DNA of 64,000 nucleotides from NCBI RefSeq assembly GCF_014698825.1, contig NZ_JACJTT010000006.1, positions 146,046 through 210,045 of the forward strand, given 5' to 3'. Of the stretch, positions 55,149 through 62,759 are shown in pieces; position 1 is the first letter of the stretch, and each line of letters opens with the position of its first letter. This DNA is from Richelia sinica FACHB-800 (GTDB taxonomy: Bacteria; Cyanobacteriota; Cyanobacteriia; Cyanobacteriales; Nostocaceae). A program made the translations under genes and the position numbers. Below the pieces are notes generated by a model. The model was not told where the DNA came from. It did not search any database and was given only the letters and a program-made list of their open reading frames with translations.

Positions 55149-56069
55149 TTAATTTATTGCTTCTATAAAGGGAGAAATTGCTGCGACAAATTCAGTCGTT
55201 GATTCATAGGGTAAAACATTTCTACCGATAATTTTTATCCCCCGACCATTAGGTAAACCAGCCATATAAGCTGATATACGCTCATCTGGTGTTTCTTGAT
55301 TTGTATCTTTATTAATACTTGATGCTGTGTCTCCAACCACCACTAATGTTGGTTGCTCAATCTTGGCAATATCATCAGTATAGTCCCGTTGCCAAAATCG
55401 CGCTAAGAAAGCAAAGACTGCATAGCGTCCACCCATATTTTGTGCATCTTTTAATAATGTTGTTAACCAATCTTCATCAACGTTTTCTAATGATGCAAAT
55501 AATCTTTCTTCAGAAAAAGAACGTAGAAAATTACGAGTACGTGCATAACGGAAAAACGCATTACCGATAGGTGAATTAAAAATAGACCAAAGTAAATTTT
55601 GCCGCCATTTTACAGGCTTTTTAGTAATCAATTTCCAAGGTGGTGGGCCAGACATGACCACACCAGCAATGAAACTAGGTGCTAATTTGACTAATTCAAT
55701 GGCTACTGGTAGTAAAGCACCTTGGACAATTAAGATAACAGGTTGTTTTACTACTGTTTGGAGAAAATATTGTAATTGCTCGGCCCAATCAATAGGTTTA
55801 TAAGCCTTGCAAGGTGTGTCGCTGTCACCACAGCCTAATAAATCAGGGTTAAAAATTAAGTTTTGATGATTTGTCTGATACCATTCCCGACAAAATCTTT
55901 GCCAGAATAGTCTTGATAAACCTACTCCAATAGGATGAATTAATAATAGGGGAGTACCTGTAGAACTAGTATTTTTAGGTTGGTGAACTTCATAAGCACA
56001 ACGATAATTCTGCCAAGTATAAAACTGGGGATAAGATGAGTTTTGTTCATCAAATGTAGGTTCTAACAT
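55149..56069 (-). CDS. Alpha/beta-hydrolase fold protein without Ser/His catalytic residues
   Basis: 306 residues. The oxyanion region LLLIHPIGVGLSRLFWQRFC and NPDLLGCGDSDTP align with the alpha/beta-hydrolase core. The nucleophile elbow reads ILIVQGALLPVAIEL, with Ala where Ser is expected, and the C-terminal His motif reads GRNVLPYESTTEFV, with Val in place of His. The acid-strand segment PTLVVVGDTASS is kept. It therefore appears to be a pseudo-hydrolase with a binding or scaffolding role, or one using different residues. Substrate unknown. Confidence 0.75.
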   Translation of the reverse strand: MLEPTFDEQNSSYPQFYTWQNYRCAYEVHQPKNTSSTGTPLLLIHPIGVGLSRLFWQRFCREWYQTNHQNLIFNPDLLGCGDSDTPCKAYKPIDWAEQLQYFLQTVVKQPVILIVQGALLPVAIELVKLAPSFIAGVVMSGPPPWKLITKKPVKWRQNLLWSIFNSPIGNAFFRYARTRNFLRSFSEERLFASLENVDEDWLTTLLKDAQNMGGRYAVFAFLARFWQRDYTDDIAKIEQPTLVVVGDTASSINKDTNQETPDERISAYMAGLPNGRGIKIIGRNVLPYESTTEFVAAISPFIEAIN

Positions 56070-56173
56070 CTGTCTAAAAGTAAAATATTAACCACAACAT
56101 ATTAACTAGAACGATAGAGAACGGGTAATAATAAAACCCGTTCCATCAAAAATTATCACTATCACAGCAGGAT

Positions 56174-56998
56174 TTAAAACATAATTTGAGGATGAAGTAA
56201 TTGATATCCTGCATCTTTGAGTTTTTGATTTGATACCCATGTATTATAGGAACGGTTACTTTTATTAGCTGCATCCCAAATTACAGTGGGTAAATTATTT
56301 TTAGTTAAAACATGGTCAATTAATTCACGACTGGTTAAATGAGCATCATCAACAAGATTATAAATACCTTGTAAGCGATGCAGACGGGCAAATTCTACAG
56401 CCCCGATAATATCATCCAAATGAATCCAATTGGTGATTTCATCACCATTGCCAGGACGAGTTGCACCAGCTACTCTACCAAAGATTTTAATTAATTCTCG
56501 ACCCGGTCCGTAAATTCCTCCTAAGCGAAAAATGCACACCCGGAGATTTTCATTTTCTGCACCTAGTAAAACCTCTTCTGTTTTTCGCAAAATTTGAGCG
56601 TTGCGATTTGGAGGTGCTGGTGGTGTTTCTTCATCTACCCAAACACCATTTCTATCTCCATATACTGAATAACTACTGGTGTAAATTAAATGACGAATAT
56701 TAGTAAATTGCCGCAAGCTAGTGACTAAGGTTTTAGCAGTCTCTAAATAAGTTTCTTCATAGGCATTACCGTTTTTTGCTCCCATACTCAATAAAACAAC
56801 ATCTTGATTCTGTAAAACTGATTTTAATCCTTCTAGGTCGTTACCACGAGTGAGGATGACTTTGTGCGCGACATTTTCTAATGTTGGTATGCGCTCAGGG
56901 GTTGTGGTGGTGACAGTGAGGACAAAATTATGATTTTGCTGCCAATATCGAGCTAAAGCATAACCCACATAACCACAACCAATAATTGCTATATTCAT
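56174..56998 (-). CDS. NAD(P)-dependent epimerase/dehydratase-like SDR
   Basis: 274 residues. Rossmann motif IIGCGYVGYALARYW at 4-18; the extended-SDR Ser and Tyr are in IYTSSYSVYGDRNG, although the usual Y-x-x-x-K is not obvious. WVDEETPPAPPNRNAQILRKTEEVL, then FRLGGIYGPGREL and NWIHLDDIIGAVEFA complete the fold. It resembles the YeeZ group of SDR proteins, a family conserved in cyanobacteria with unknown substrate. Confidence 0.82.
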   Translation of the reverse strand: MNIAIIGCGYVGYALARYWQQNHNFVLTVTTTTPERIPTLENVAHKVILTRGNDLEGLKSVLQNQDVVLLSMGAKNGNAYEETYLETAKTLVTSLRQFTNIRHLIYTSSYSVYGDRNGVWVDEETPPAPPNRNAQILRKTEEVLLGAENENLRVCIFRLGGIYGPGRELIKIFGRVAGATRPGNGDEITNWIHLDDIIGAVEFARLHRLQGIYNLVDDAHLTSRELIDHVLTKNNLPTVIWDAANKSNRSYNTWVSNQKLKDAGYQLLHPQIMF

Positions 56999-57160
56999 GA
57001 TTATTTAAGAAAAATAAATTACTAATTTTTAGTCAATTTTCAATCATCGCAGAAATTTTGACTATTGACTAATTACTTATAAGTATTGGCAATATCTATG
57101 ACTAGTGAGAGAGTATTGCCAAATCTTCCATATAGCCGGTAGTTTTATCTGGGTTTGATT

Positions 57161-57829
57161 TTAGTGATGAACAGCACCATCAGGCATAATTGCACCGGCT
57201 AAGTTAGCGCCTATTAATTTTACCAGTAGGCGATCGCCTGAGCGAATCCTTGCCCCTGTCAAATCAGCACCCCGTAAGTCCGCACCACTCAAATCAGCAC
57301 CAATTAAATTCGCTGAACGTAAATTTGCCTCTCTCAAGTCAGCTAACAACAAATTGGCTCTAAATAAATTCGCTTCTGACAAGTCCGCACCTCTGAGGAT
57401 GACTTTGTGCATAAATGTATCACTGAGATTTGCACCGCTTAAATTTGCATAACTCAAGTTACGTCCAGATAAATCTCGATTACTCAAATTAGCACGACAG
57501 AAGTTTTGACCACTCAAGTCTTGATTTGGTTGTGGTGCTTGATACTTGCTTTGACTTTGGTAACTGTAGCTGGATGATTTTGTCGGTTGCTGATAAGCCG
57601 TAGAGTAGTGGTTTGTATGGGGTTTATCTTTAATAGACCGCAACTTATCCCGTGCTTCATTAATCGCTTTGAGCTTTTCTTGTGCTTTTTGCTGTAAGCG
57701 GATATTGTCTTTAGGAAGGCGGTCGGGATGCCAAACAAAGACCAAATCTTTGTAAGCCTGGTTTACCTCTTCTAATGTGGCTCCTGGCTCCAATTCCAAG
57801 ACTCTATAATACCGCTCCATTTCGCTCAT
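57161..57829 (-). CDS. J-domain protein fused to pentapeptide repeats
   Basis: 222 residues. An N-terminal J domain (~4-65) includes the HPD tripeptide in YKDLVFVWHPDRLPKDN, which stimulates DnaK ATPase. A Ser/Gln/Tyr-rich linker (~75-105) follows, then ~22 pentapeptide units (LSGQNFCRANLSNRDLSGRN, ANLSGANLSD, ADLSEANLFRANLLLADLREA). No zinc-finger or DnaJ C-terminal domains. A client-specific co-chaperone with a beta-helix platform is the likely design. This fusion occurs in other cyanobacteria. Confidence 0.9.
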   Translation of the reverse strand: MSEMERYYRVLELEPGATLEEVNQAYKDLVFVWHPDRLPKDNIRLQQKAQEKLKAINEARDKLRSIKDKPHTNHYSTAYQQPTKSSSYSYQSQSKYQAPQPNQDLSGQNFCRANLSNRDLSGRNLSYANLSGANLSDTFMHKVILRGADLSEANLFRANLLLADLREANLRSANLIGADLSGADLRGADLTGARIRSGDRLLVKLIGANLAGAIMPDGAVHH

Positions 57830-58095
57830 ACGATGTATTGGTAGACAATCAGATCATAATTAAATTAATTATTATGAGTAAAATAGCCATCTGTCAGTAT
57901 AGACATTGAGTAAATTTCTAGTTTATTTGCTATTTCTGGTGAATATTTAAATTCTTTGGCAATCAAGGTTAGTTTTTGGGCTGTCAATTAGTAAAAAATA
58001 CTACTAAAAACGGTAGGTATTTATTCATGATGATTCAGATATTGACAAAGTAAGAGTGACTGTTATTTTTAACTGGTAATTTGTAATTTTTAATT

Positions 58096-58587
58096 TTACC
58101 TAGTGGCTCTATTTCTCCACCGGGTGATGGCACGGAAATAAGCTGAAATAGGAATTTGATAAACTTCAATAAAAATCCAAATAATAATTGACAAATGTAA
58201 CAAAAAAGTTAGGATTGTCCAAATATAGGGAATCCAGGTGAGAGGAGCATGAGGAGTAGGGGGAAAATAATAAGCTCCTAACCCAATTAAAGCTGTGGGT
58301 AAAATCACAAACGCGATCGCTGCTAATCCATAACCCCAGCCTAGTTCTACACCCTCTAACTGAGCCTCTGTCCACTTTACACCATTCCACCGCCACATGA
58401 GAGGAGGTTCTCTAGAGGGCATTTTGATTTGCTGAAGTTCTAGATTAACAGTAAAAATCTCCTGGCAAAAATCACAAGACATAGCCTCCATCATCGGCAT
58501 ATGGGAAATTTTACCAATGCGACAAACAGGACAAGGATAATCCTCATGAAAGTTTAAAGGTGTAGCAAAAATTTTGGGTTTGGACAT
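58096..58587 (-). CDS. Zinc-ribbon membrane protein
   Basis: ATG 58587 (MSKPKIFATPLNFHEDYPCP) is preferred to the TTG two codons upstream. A zinc-ribbon near the N terminus, CPVC...CDFC (C-x2-C-x16-C-x2-C), is followed by a W-rich segment (PPLMWRWNGVKWTEAQLEG). Two or three membrane helices follow (~75-100, ~108-150), and the protein ends in a basic tail (RAITRWRNRATR). Function unknown; conserved-looking in cyanobacteria. Confidence 0.65.
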   Translation of the reverse strand: MSKPKIFATPLNFHEDYPCPVCRIGKISHMPMMEAMSCDFCQEIFTVNLELQQIKMPSREPPLMWRWNGVKWTEAQLEGVELGWGYGLAAIAFVILPTALIGLGAYYFPPTPHAPLTWIPYIWTILTFLLHLSIIIWIFIEVYQIPISAYFRAITRWRNRATR

Positions 58588-58593
58588 AATCAA

Positions 58594-58894
58594 CCTGGTA
58601 CTGCTGGAAGATGAATTTCATGAACAAGCTAGAGTACCGCTAGGCGGAATTAAAAATCAAAAATCCAAGATTCAATATTGAAAAAGCTCATAGAGAGCTA
58701 CAATCTAAAGCTGTGCCAAACCTGAAACTAAAAGTTATTGAGCCTTTTATTTTAGACTGTCGCACACCCGTAACTCTCACAGTTGTAATGAGTCTATCGC
58801 TTTTTGTCCTGAGATGGGGATCTTGACAGCCAAGAATCTTTTTGTTAACGTCTGTGAATAAGTCTATAAACTTTTCTTAGGCAACGCCACACAA
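58594..58894. other. Region upstream of the tandem aromatic leader peptides
   Basis: Non-coding stretch between the divergent zinc-ribbon gene and the leader array. The part at 58823-58870 holds promoter-like hexamers listed separately. No other structure seen. Confidence 0.5.
58823..58870 (+). promoter_or_regulatory. Candidate promoter for the leader-array/DAHP synthase transcript
   Basis: TTGACA at 58823-58828 matches a -35 consensus; TAACGT at 58846-58851 (17-bp spacing) is a weak -10. Alternatively TATAAA at 58865-58870 is a good -10 with a poor -35. Either would start transcription just before the first leader ATG (58895). Confidence 0.4.
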
Positions 58895-58951
58895 ATGTTC
58901 AGCAATAATTCCTATTTTTATTTTTGGTTTAGGGTGGTTCACCGGGGGTGA
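58895..58951 (+). CDS. Aromatic leader peptide 1 of the DAHP synthase attenuator (18 aa)
   Basis: ATG-TTC-AGC... to TGA encodes M-F-S-N-N-S-Y-F-Y-F-W-F-R-V-V-H-R-G. Seven of 18 residues are aromatic, six of them consecutive (YFYFWF at 58913-58930). The last five codons form the 5' arm (58936-58946) of a hairpin with 58975-58985. Position upstream of a terminator and of a DAHP synthase gene makes this a regulatory leader peptide rather than a functional protein. The ribosome-binding site is weak (TTAGG at 58877). Confidence 0.8.
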   Translation: MFSNNSYFYFWFRVVHRG

Positions 58952-58985
58952 ATCGAGTTTCCTGATGGAAACTGCCCGGTGAACC
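58936..58985 (+). promoter_or_regulatory. Antiterminator hairpin of attenuator 1
   Basis: GGTTCACCGGG (58936-58946) pairs perfectly with CCCGGTGAACC (58975-58985); a nested hairpin AGTTTCC-TGAT-GGAAACT (58956-58973) fills the loop. The 5' arm overlaps codons 14-18 of leader peptide 1. The 3' arm shares 58982-58985 with the terminator stem, so formation of one shortens the other. Confidence 0.7.
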
Positions 58986-59016
58986 GCAGAGCGAACTCTG
59001 CGGTTTTTGTTTTTTT
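58982..59016 (+). terminator. Intrinsic terminator 1 (attenuator 1)
   Basis: AACCGCAGAG (58982-58991), tetraloop CGAA, CTCTGCGGTT (58996-59005): a 10-bp perfect stem, then TTTGTTTTTTT. It lies between the two leader peptides. If the antiterminator forms, the stem is cut to GCAGAG/CTCTGC and is separated from the T-run. Confidence 0.9.
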
Positions 59017-59035
59017 AGGAGAAAATTTCCCGATC

Positions 59036-59098
59036 ATGTCCTATCTAACTAACTGGTTTTATGGCTTTTACTTTTGGCCCAGCCTCAGTTCCGGGTAG
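59036..59098 (+). CDS. Aromatic leader peptide 2 of the DAHP synthase attenuator (20 aa)
   Basis: ATG 59036 to TAG 59096-59098. Residues 3-14 read Y-L-T-N-W-F-Y-G-F-Y-F-W; eight of 20 residues are aromatic. AGGAG is at 59017-59021. The last three codons and the stop (59087-59096) constitute the 5' arm of the antiterminator. It shares the FYFW core with leader 1 (TTT-TAT/C-TTT-TGG), suggesting duplication of the module. Confidence 0.85.
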   Translation: MSYLTNWFYGFYFWPSLSSG

Positions 59099-59136
59099 AT
59101 AGCGTCATGTGAATGAATCAGAACGCACCCGGAACT
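59087..59136 (+). promoter_or_regulatory. Antiterminator hairpin of attenuator 2
   Basis: AGTTCCGGGT (59087-59096) is the exact complement of ACCCGGAACT (59127-59136): 10 bp across a 30-nt loop. The 3' arm is the same segment that forms the left side of terminator 2, so the two structures are mutually exclusive. Confidence 0.8.
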
Positions 59137-59156
59137 CTCAAGAGTCCGGGTTTTTT
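59127..59156 (+). terminator. Intrinsic terminator 2 (attenuator 2)
   Basis: ACCCGGA-A-CTC (59127-59137), loop TCAA, GAG-TCCGGGT (59142-59151), followed by TTTTTG. The stem is 10 bp with one bulged A. It ends only 20 bp before the DAHP synthase ATG, so it can act only by stopping transcription into that gene. Confidence 0.85.
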
Positions 59157-59176
59157 GTTGTAAGGAGACTCAAAAG

Positions 59177-60049
59177 ATGATTAACGCTAAACTGGCTGCT
59201 CAATCCCATAGTGATCACCAAACTGTGGTCAAACTTTCCGAAACAGTGGCTTTCGGGGGAGAGGAATTAGTGATTATTGGTGGCCCCTGTGCGGTGGAAA
59301 GTTGGGAACAAATGGAGACCGTCGCTCAAGAATTGGCAGCTACATCTGTTCACGGGTTGCGGGGTGGTGTTTATAAACCACGCACCTCTCCCTACGCTTT
59401 CCAAGGTCTAGGTGAAGAAGGTTTAGCGATTTTGGCTCAGGTGCGATCGCTCTACAATTTACCAGTAGTCACAGAAGTTATGTCTATTTCCCAAATTGAA
59501 GTTGTCGCTGCCCATGTGGATATGCTGCAAGTAGGTAGCCGTAATATGCAAAACTTCGACTTACTCAAGGCTTTGGGACAAGCTGGTAAACCCATATTAC
59601 TCAAACGGGGATTAGCAGCCACCATTGAAGAATTTGTCATGGCTGCCGAATATATTTTAAGTCACGGGAATCCTGATGTCGTCCTCTGTGAAAGAGGGAT
59701 TCGCAGTTTCGATAATTACACCCGTAACGTCTTAGATTTAGGGGCAGTAGCAGCACTGAAACAAATCACTCACTTACCCGTAATTGTCGATCCTTCCCAT
59801 GCTGTTGGTAAGCGGGAACTAATTGCACCTGTGGCTAAGGCTGCGGTGGCTTGTGGTGCGGATGGCTTAATTATCGAATGTCACCCAGTACCAGAAAAAT
59901 CCGTTTCCGATGCTCGTCAAGCCCTTTCCTTGGCAGATATGGCTAATTTAGTCAATAGTTTAAAGCCAGTAGCCACAGCCGTAGGACGGACAATATCAGA
60001 ACCAATGGGGGTAGGTTCACAACCTGCCCCTATTTATTGTGCTGCTTGA
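59177..60049 (+). CDS. aroF: DAHP synthase, class I beta (AroF/KDOPS-like type)
   Basis: First step of the shikimate pathway from PEP and erythrose-4-phosphate. 290 residues, the short beta form without an N-terminal ACT or C-terminal chorismate-mutase domain. Landmarks: ELVIIGGPCAVESWEQM, HGLRGGVYKPRTSPYAFQGLG, DMLQVGSRNMQNFDLLK, KPILLKRGLAATIEEFVMAAEYI, VVLCERGIRSFD and the metal site VIVDPSHAVGKREL plus IIECHPVPEKSVSD. AAGGAG at 59162-59167 precedes ATG 59177. Lacking a regulatory domain, it is probably controlled mainly by the tandem attenuator upstream. Confidence 0.95.
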   Translation: MINAKLAAQSHSDHQTVVKLSETVAFGGEELVIIGGPCAVESWEQMETVAQELAATSVHGLRGGVYKPRTSPYAFQGLGEEGLAILAQVRSLYNLPVVTEVMSISQIEVVAAHVDMLQVGSRNMQNFDLLKALGQAGKPILLKRGLAATIEEFVMAAEYILSHGNPDVVLCERGIRSFDNYTRNVLDLGAVAALKQITHLPVIVDPSHAVGKRELIAPVAKAAVACGADGLIIECHPVPEKSVSDARQALSLADMANLVNSLKPVATAVGRTISEPMGVGSQPAPIYCAA

Positions 60050-60220
60050 ATTCCACAAGAGAGCGATCGCTTATTTCCGCACTTCCACCTTGATGATCAT
60101 CCATGGTGGGAGTGAAATTTCCACATCCTCCTCCACGATTTTTCCACAAATGTACCGTACTCTCCAAATATCTACTCTAAATTCTCAGGCTGCAATCTAC
60201 TTCAAGGTAACGGAAAAATT

Positions 60221-60451
60221 ATGGGTAACTATGAAAATGCCGAACAAGGTCTTTTAGCTTGGACAGAAGTACCTAAAGTTTATTGGATTACCTACAGACA
60301 AGCATCCGGTAGCTGTTTCAGCTACAGAAACGAAATTATTATGGGTATTTCTACTGGCGCTGTCCGCAAACTCGCCGAATTAATGATGAAACCAGGTGAA
60401 CGGGTGAGTGCAGTTAAACATATTTACCCACTCCAACCAATAAATTTATAA
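60221..60451 (+). CDS. Conserved small protein, unknown function (76 aa)
   Basis: Starts at ATG 60221 (MGNYENAEQGLLAWTEVPKV). Soluble, mixed alpha/beta by appearance (VYWITYRQASGSCFSYRNEIIMGISTGAVRKLAELMM). Not recognised as a named family. Its end overlaps the convergent KAS gene by 6 bp. The 170-bp gap before it contains no terminator that I can see, so read-through from the DAHP synthase gene is possible. Confidence 0.55.
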   Translation: MGNYENAEQGLLAWTEVPKVYWITYRQASGSCFSYRNEIIMGISTGAVRKLAELMMKPGERVSAVKHIYPLQPINL

Positions 60452-61594
60452 CCGAGGTTGACCACAAGCCAGAACAGCATTTTGCCCACCAAATCCAAAG
60501 CTGAAACAGAGCATTTTTTCTACAGGAGTTGTTTGCGGTGTACAGATAAAATTCAAATCAAACTCTGGCTGCTGCAAACCAACACAAGGGGGTAATGTTT
60601 TCTGTTGTAAGGCTTTGAGGGCAAAAGCTACTCCTAGAGCACCCGATGCACCCAAAGTATGACCAGTGCTACCTTTAGTGGCTAAAATTGACACTTGTGG
60701 TGGAAATAGATGGTCAATAATTTGACTTTCAATGTGGTCATTCAAACGAGTAGCCGTACCATGAGTATGAATGAAATCTATATCTTGAGGATTGAGTCCA
60801 CTGCGGGTCAAACATTGTTGAATAGCAGCGATCGCACTTTTGCCTGTTGGTTCTGGTTGATTAGGGTGATAAGCATCTGCTGTTAAACCAAAACCTAATA
60901 TCTCTCCATAAATTTTGGCTTGACGTTGCTGGGCTAATGCTGCTGATTCGAGAATCAATATCGCTCCACCTTCACCTAAAACTAATCCTTCCCTGTGAAC
61001 GTCAAAAGGATAGGCCCCCGTACTAGCTAAAGCACCCATTTGCTGAAAACCAGCAATTGTGAGCGGTGTAATTGGGGCTTCCACAGCACCAGCGATCGCT
61101 CTTTGATATTGTCCAGTTTGAATTAAAAAAGTTGCTTGAGCAATGGCCCAAATCCCCGTAGCACAAGCTGCCATTGGTGCCAAAACTGTGCCCACAGAAC
61201 CAATTTGACGAGCCACTGCCATGGCATTCATGTGGGGTAAACTATCCAACCATCTTTCTAGGAATCTTGGTTGCCCATCTTGACCAGACATTTGCCTAGC
61301 CATATTTTCCCAAACAGCTTGATAGCCACGACTAGAACCAATCACCACCGCACAATCTGCTAAAGGAGGAACCAGTTCTCCATCAGCTAAGGCAGCAGCT
61401 ACAAGCATCTGCGTCAAATGACCTAACTCCGATGGTTGGGAAGAAATCAACCCTAGAGGAATCTGATGTAGTTCAGGAAATGGTTGATTTAACTTAATTC
61501 CCGTCTGACCAGTTAATAAACCTTGCCAGCTATCCTCTAGGGTTTGACCTAATGCGGAAACTAAACCAATACCAGTAACAACAACCTGGGACAA
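60446..61594 (-). CDS. Beta-ketoacyl-ACP synthase (KAS II/FabF-like)
   Basis: 382 residues with the thiolase fold. Catalytic Cys144 in PMAACATGIWAIAQA, His in IHTHGTATRLNDHIE, and Lys/His in ATKGSTGHTLGASGALG. About 30 residues shorter than housekeeping FabF (~412), so it may be the second, divergent KAS found in many cyanobacteria rather than the main FabF. It condenses malonyl-ACP with acyl-ACP. Only this one fatty-acid gene is present; acpP and a classic fabF are not adjacent. Confidence 0.88.
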   Translation of the reverse strand: MSQVVVTGIGLVSALGQTLEDSWQGLLTGQTGIKLNQPFPELHQIPLGLISSQPSELGHLTQMLVAAALADGELVPPLADCAVVIGSSRGYQAVWENMARQMSGQDGQPRFLERWLDSLPHMNAMAVARQIGSVGTVLAPMAACATGIWAIAQATFLIQTGQYQRAIAGAVEAPITPLTIAGFQQMGALASTGAYPFDVHREGLVLGEGGAILILESAALAQQRQAKIYGEILGFGLTADAYHPNQPEPTGKSAIAAIQQCLTRSGLNPQDIDFIHTHGTATRLNDHIESQIIDHLFPPQVSILATKGSTGHTLGASGALGVAFALKALQQKTLPPCVGLQQPEFDLNFICTPQTTPVEKMLCFSFGFGGQNAVLACGQPRL

Positions 61595-61728
61595 TTTTGG
61601 ATTTTGAATTTGAGATTTTGGATTGAAAAAACAGGATTTGCTAATATTCTGTCCCTGTCAATGAACATGATAGAGAAGGGTGATGAGGAGATAGAAACAG
61701 TCAATACCCCTCTTCGGTCACCTGTCAC

Positions 61729-62553
61729 TTATTTCAAATTTTCTAATCCTTGGGTAACTTTAGCAGAATCAATGCGATCGCCCTGCTGAATTTTGTTAAC
61801 TAAATCAAAGCCTTGGGTGACATAGCCAAAAACAGCATAGTTACCATCGAGAAAAGCTAAATCAGCTAAAGCAAAATAAAACTGTGAAGAAGCAGAATCG
61901 GGCATTTGGGATCTAGCCATAGCGATCGCCCCTTGCTTATGCTTTAACTCAGGTGGTTTAGTTACACCAGCCATCTCAAAAGTTTTGCTATAAATTGGAC
62001 TAGCTTCCCCCTGAGGCTTAATTTCTAGGGGAATATAGCGAATAGCATTAGTTTTGGGGTCAACGTAACTGCCTGTTCCTAACCGATTGACAGCAACACT
62101 GGTATTTTTACTTTGAGGATCGCCACCTTGAGCCACAAATGGTTGGGGGTCACGAATCACACGATGGAACATCAAGCCATCGTAAACACCCTTATTAACT
62201 AAATCTACAAAGTTTCCGGCTGTAATTGGTGCATTGGTTCCATCCACTTCAATCGTAATTGGCGCACCTTTTACCGTCATTACTACCGTAGCTTTTCCTT
62301 CGAGCCGTGGTAAATCTTTCATTCCTGGAATACTCTCACTAGTATTTGCTGGTGTAGTTGCTTGTGTAGTTGTTTCTGCTACTTGTTTAGTTTCAGTAGT
62401 CGTTTGATTGTTTGTCTCGGCCGCATTGGGGTTAGCTGTCGAGGTGGGAGAAGCATTAGAACTACTTTGACCTGTTGAGCAACCTGTCAACATCAAAGTA
62501 CCAATCATCAACAGCGCAACTAAAAATTGCGAAAACTTTAACCGCATTGCCAA
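61729..62553 (-). CDS. Cyclophilin-type peptidyl-prolyl isomerase, lipoprotein
   Basis: 274 residues. The N-terminal lipobox LMLTGC (Cys25) predicts lipid anchoring, and a Ser/Thr/Asn-rich linker (~26-75) follows. The cyclophilin domain (~85-274) has [34 protein letters not shown] (catalytic Arg in FHRV) and [25 protein letters not shown]. Likely acts in the periplasm or thylakoid lumen on proline isomerisation. The ORF begins at ATG 62553; Met3 is an alternative. Confidence 0.92.
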   Translation of the reverse strand: MAMRLKFSQFLVALLMIGTLMLTGCSTGQSSSNASPTSTANPNAAETNNQTTTETKQVAETTTQATTPANTSESIPGMKDLPRLEGKATVVMTVKGAPITIEVDGTNAPITAGNFVDLVNKGVYDGLMFHRVIRDPQPFVAQGGDPQSKNTSVAVNRLGTGSYVDPKTNAIRYIPLEIKPQGEASPIYSKTFEMAGVTKPPELKHKQGAIAMARSQMPDSASSQFYFALADLAFLDGNYAVFGYVTQGFDLVNKIQQGDRIDSAKVTQGLENLK

Positions 62554-62759
62554 TTACTGATTCAACCAGAGTATCTTAACTTCTCTTTTGAAATTTTCCA
62601 GATCAGATTTTGGATTTTAGGGCTACCAAGCAAGAAATCTACCAATTAGGGTATCTTAGCCATGAAATCAACTTGTTGCGTTCATTATCCACCCTAAACA
62701 ACGGCAGGGTTGATGTTTGGTATTCCCTCGTCCAAAATCTCCAATCCAAAATTTAAAAT

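Noticed and set aside
58936..59016. Alternative reading of the 58.9-59.0 kb hairpins as a free small RNA or metabolite riboswitch
   Set aside because: The aromatic ORF ending inside the hairpin arm, and the repeat of the same design 140 bp downstream, are better explained by leader-peptide attenuation. A riboswitch is not excluded but matches no class I know.
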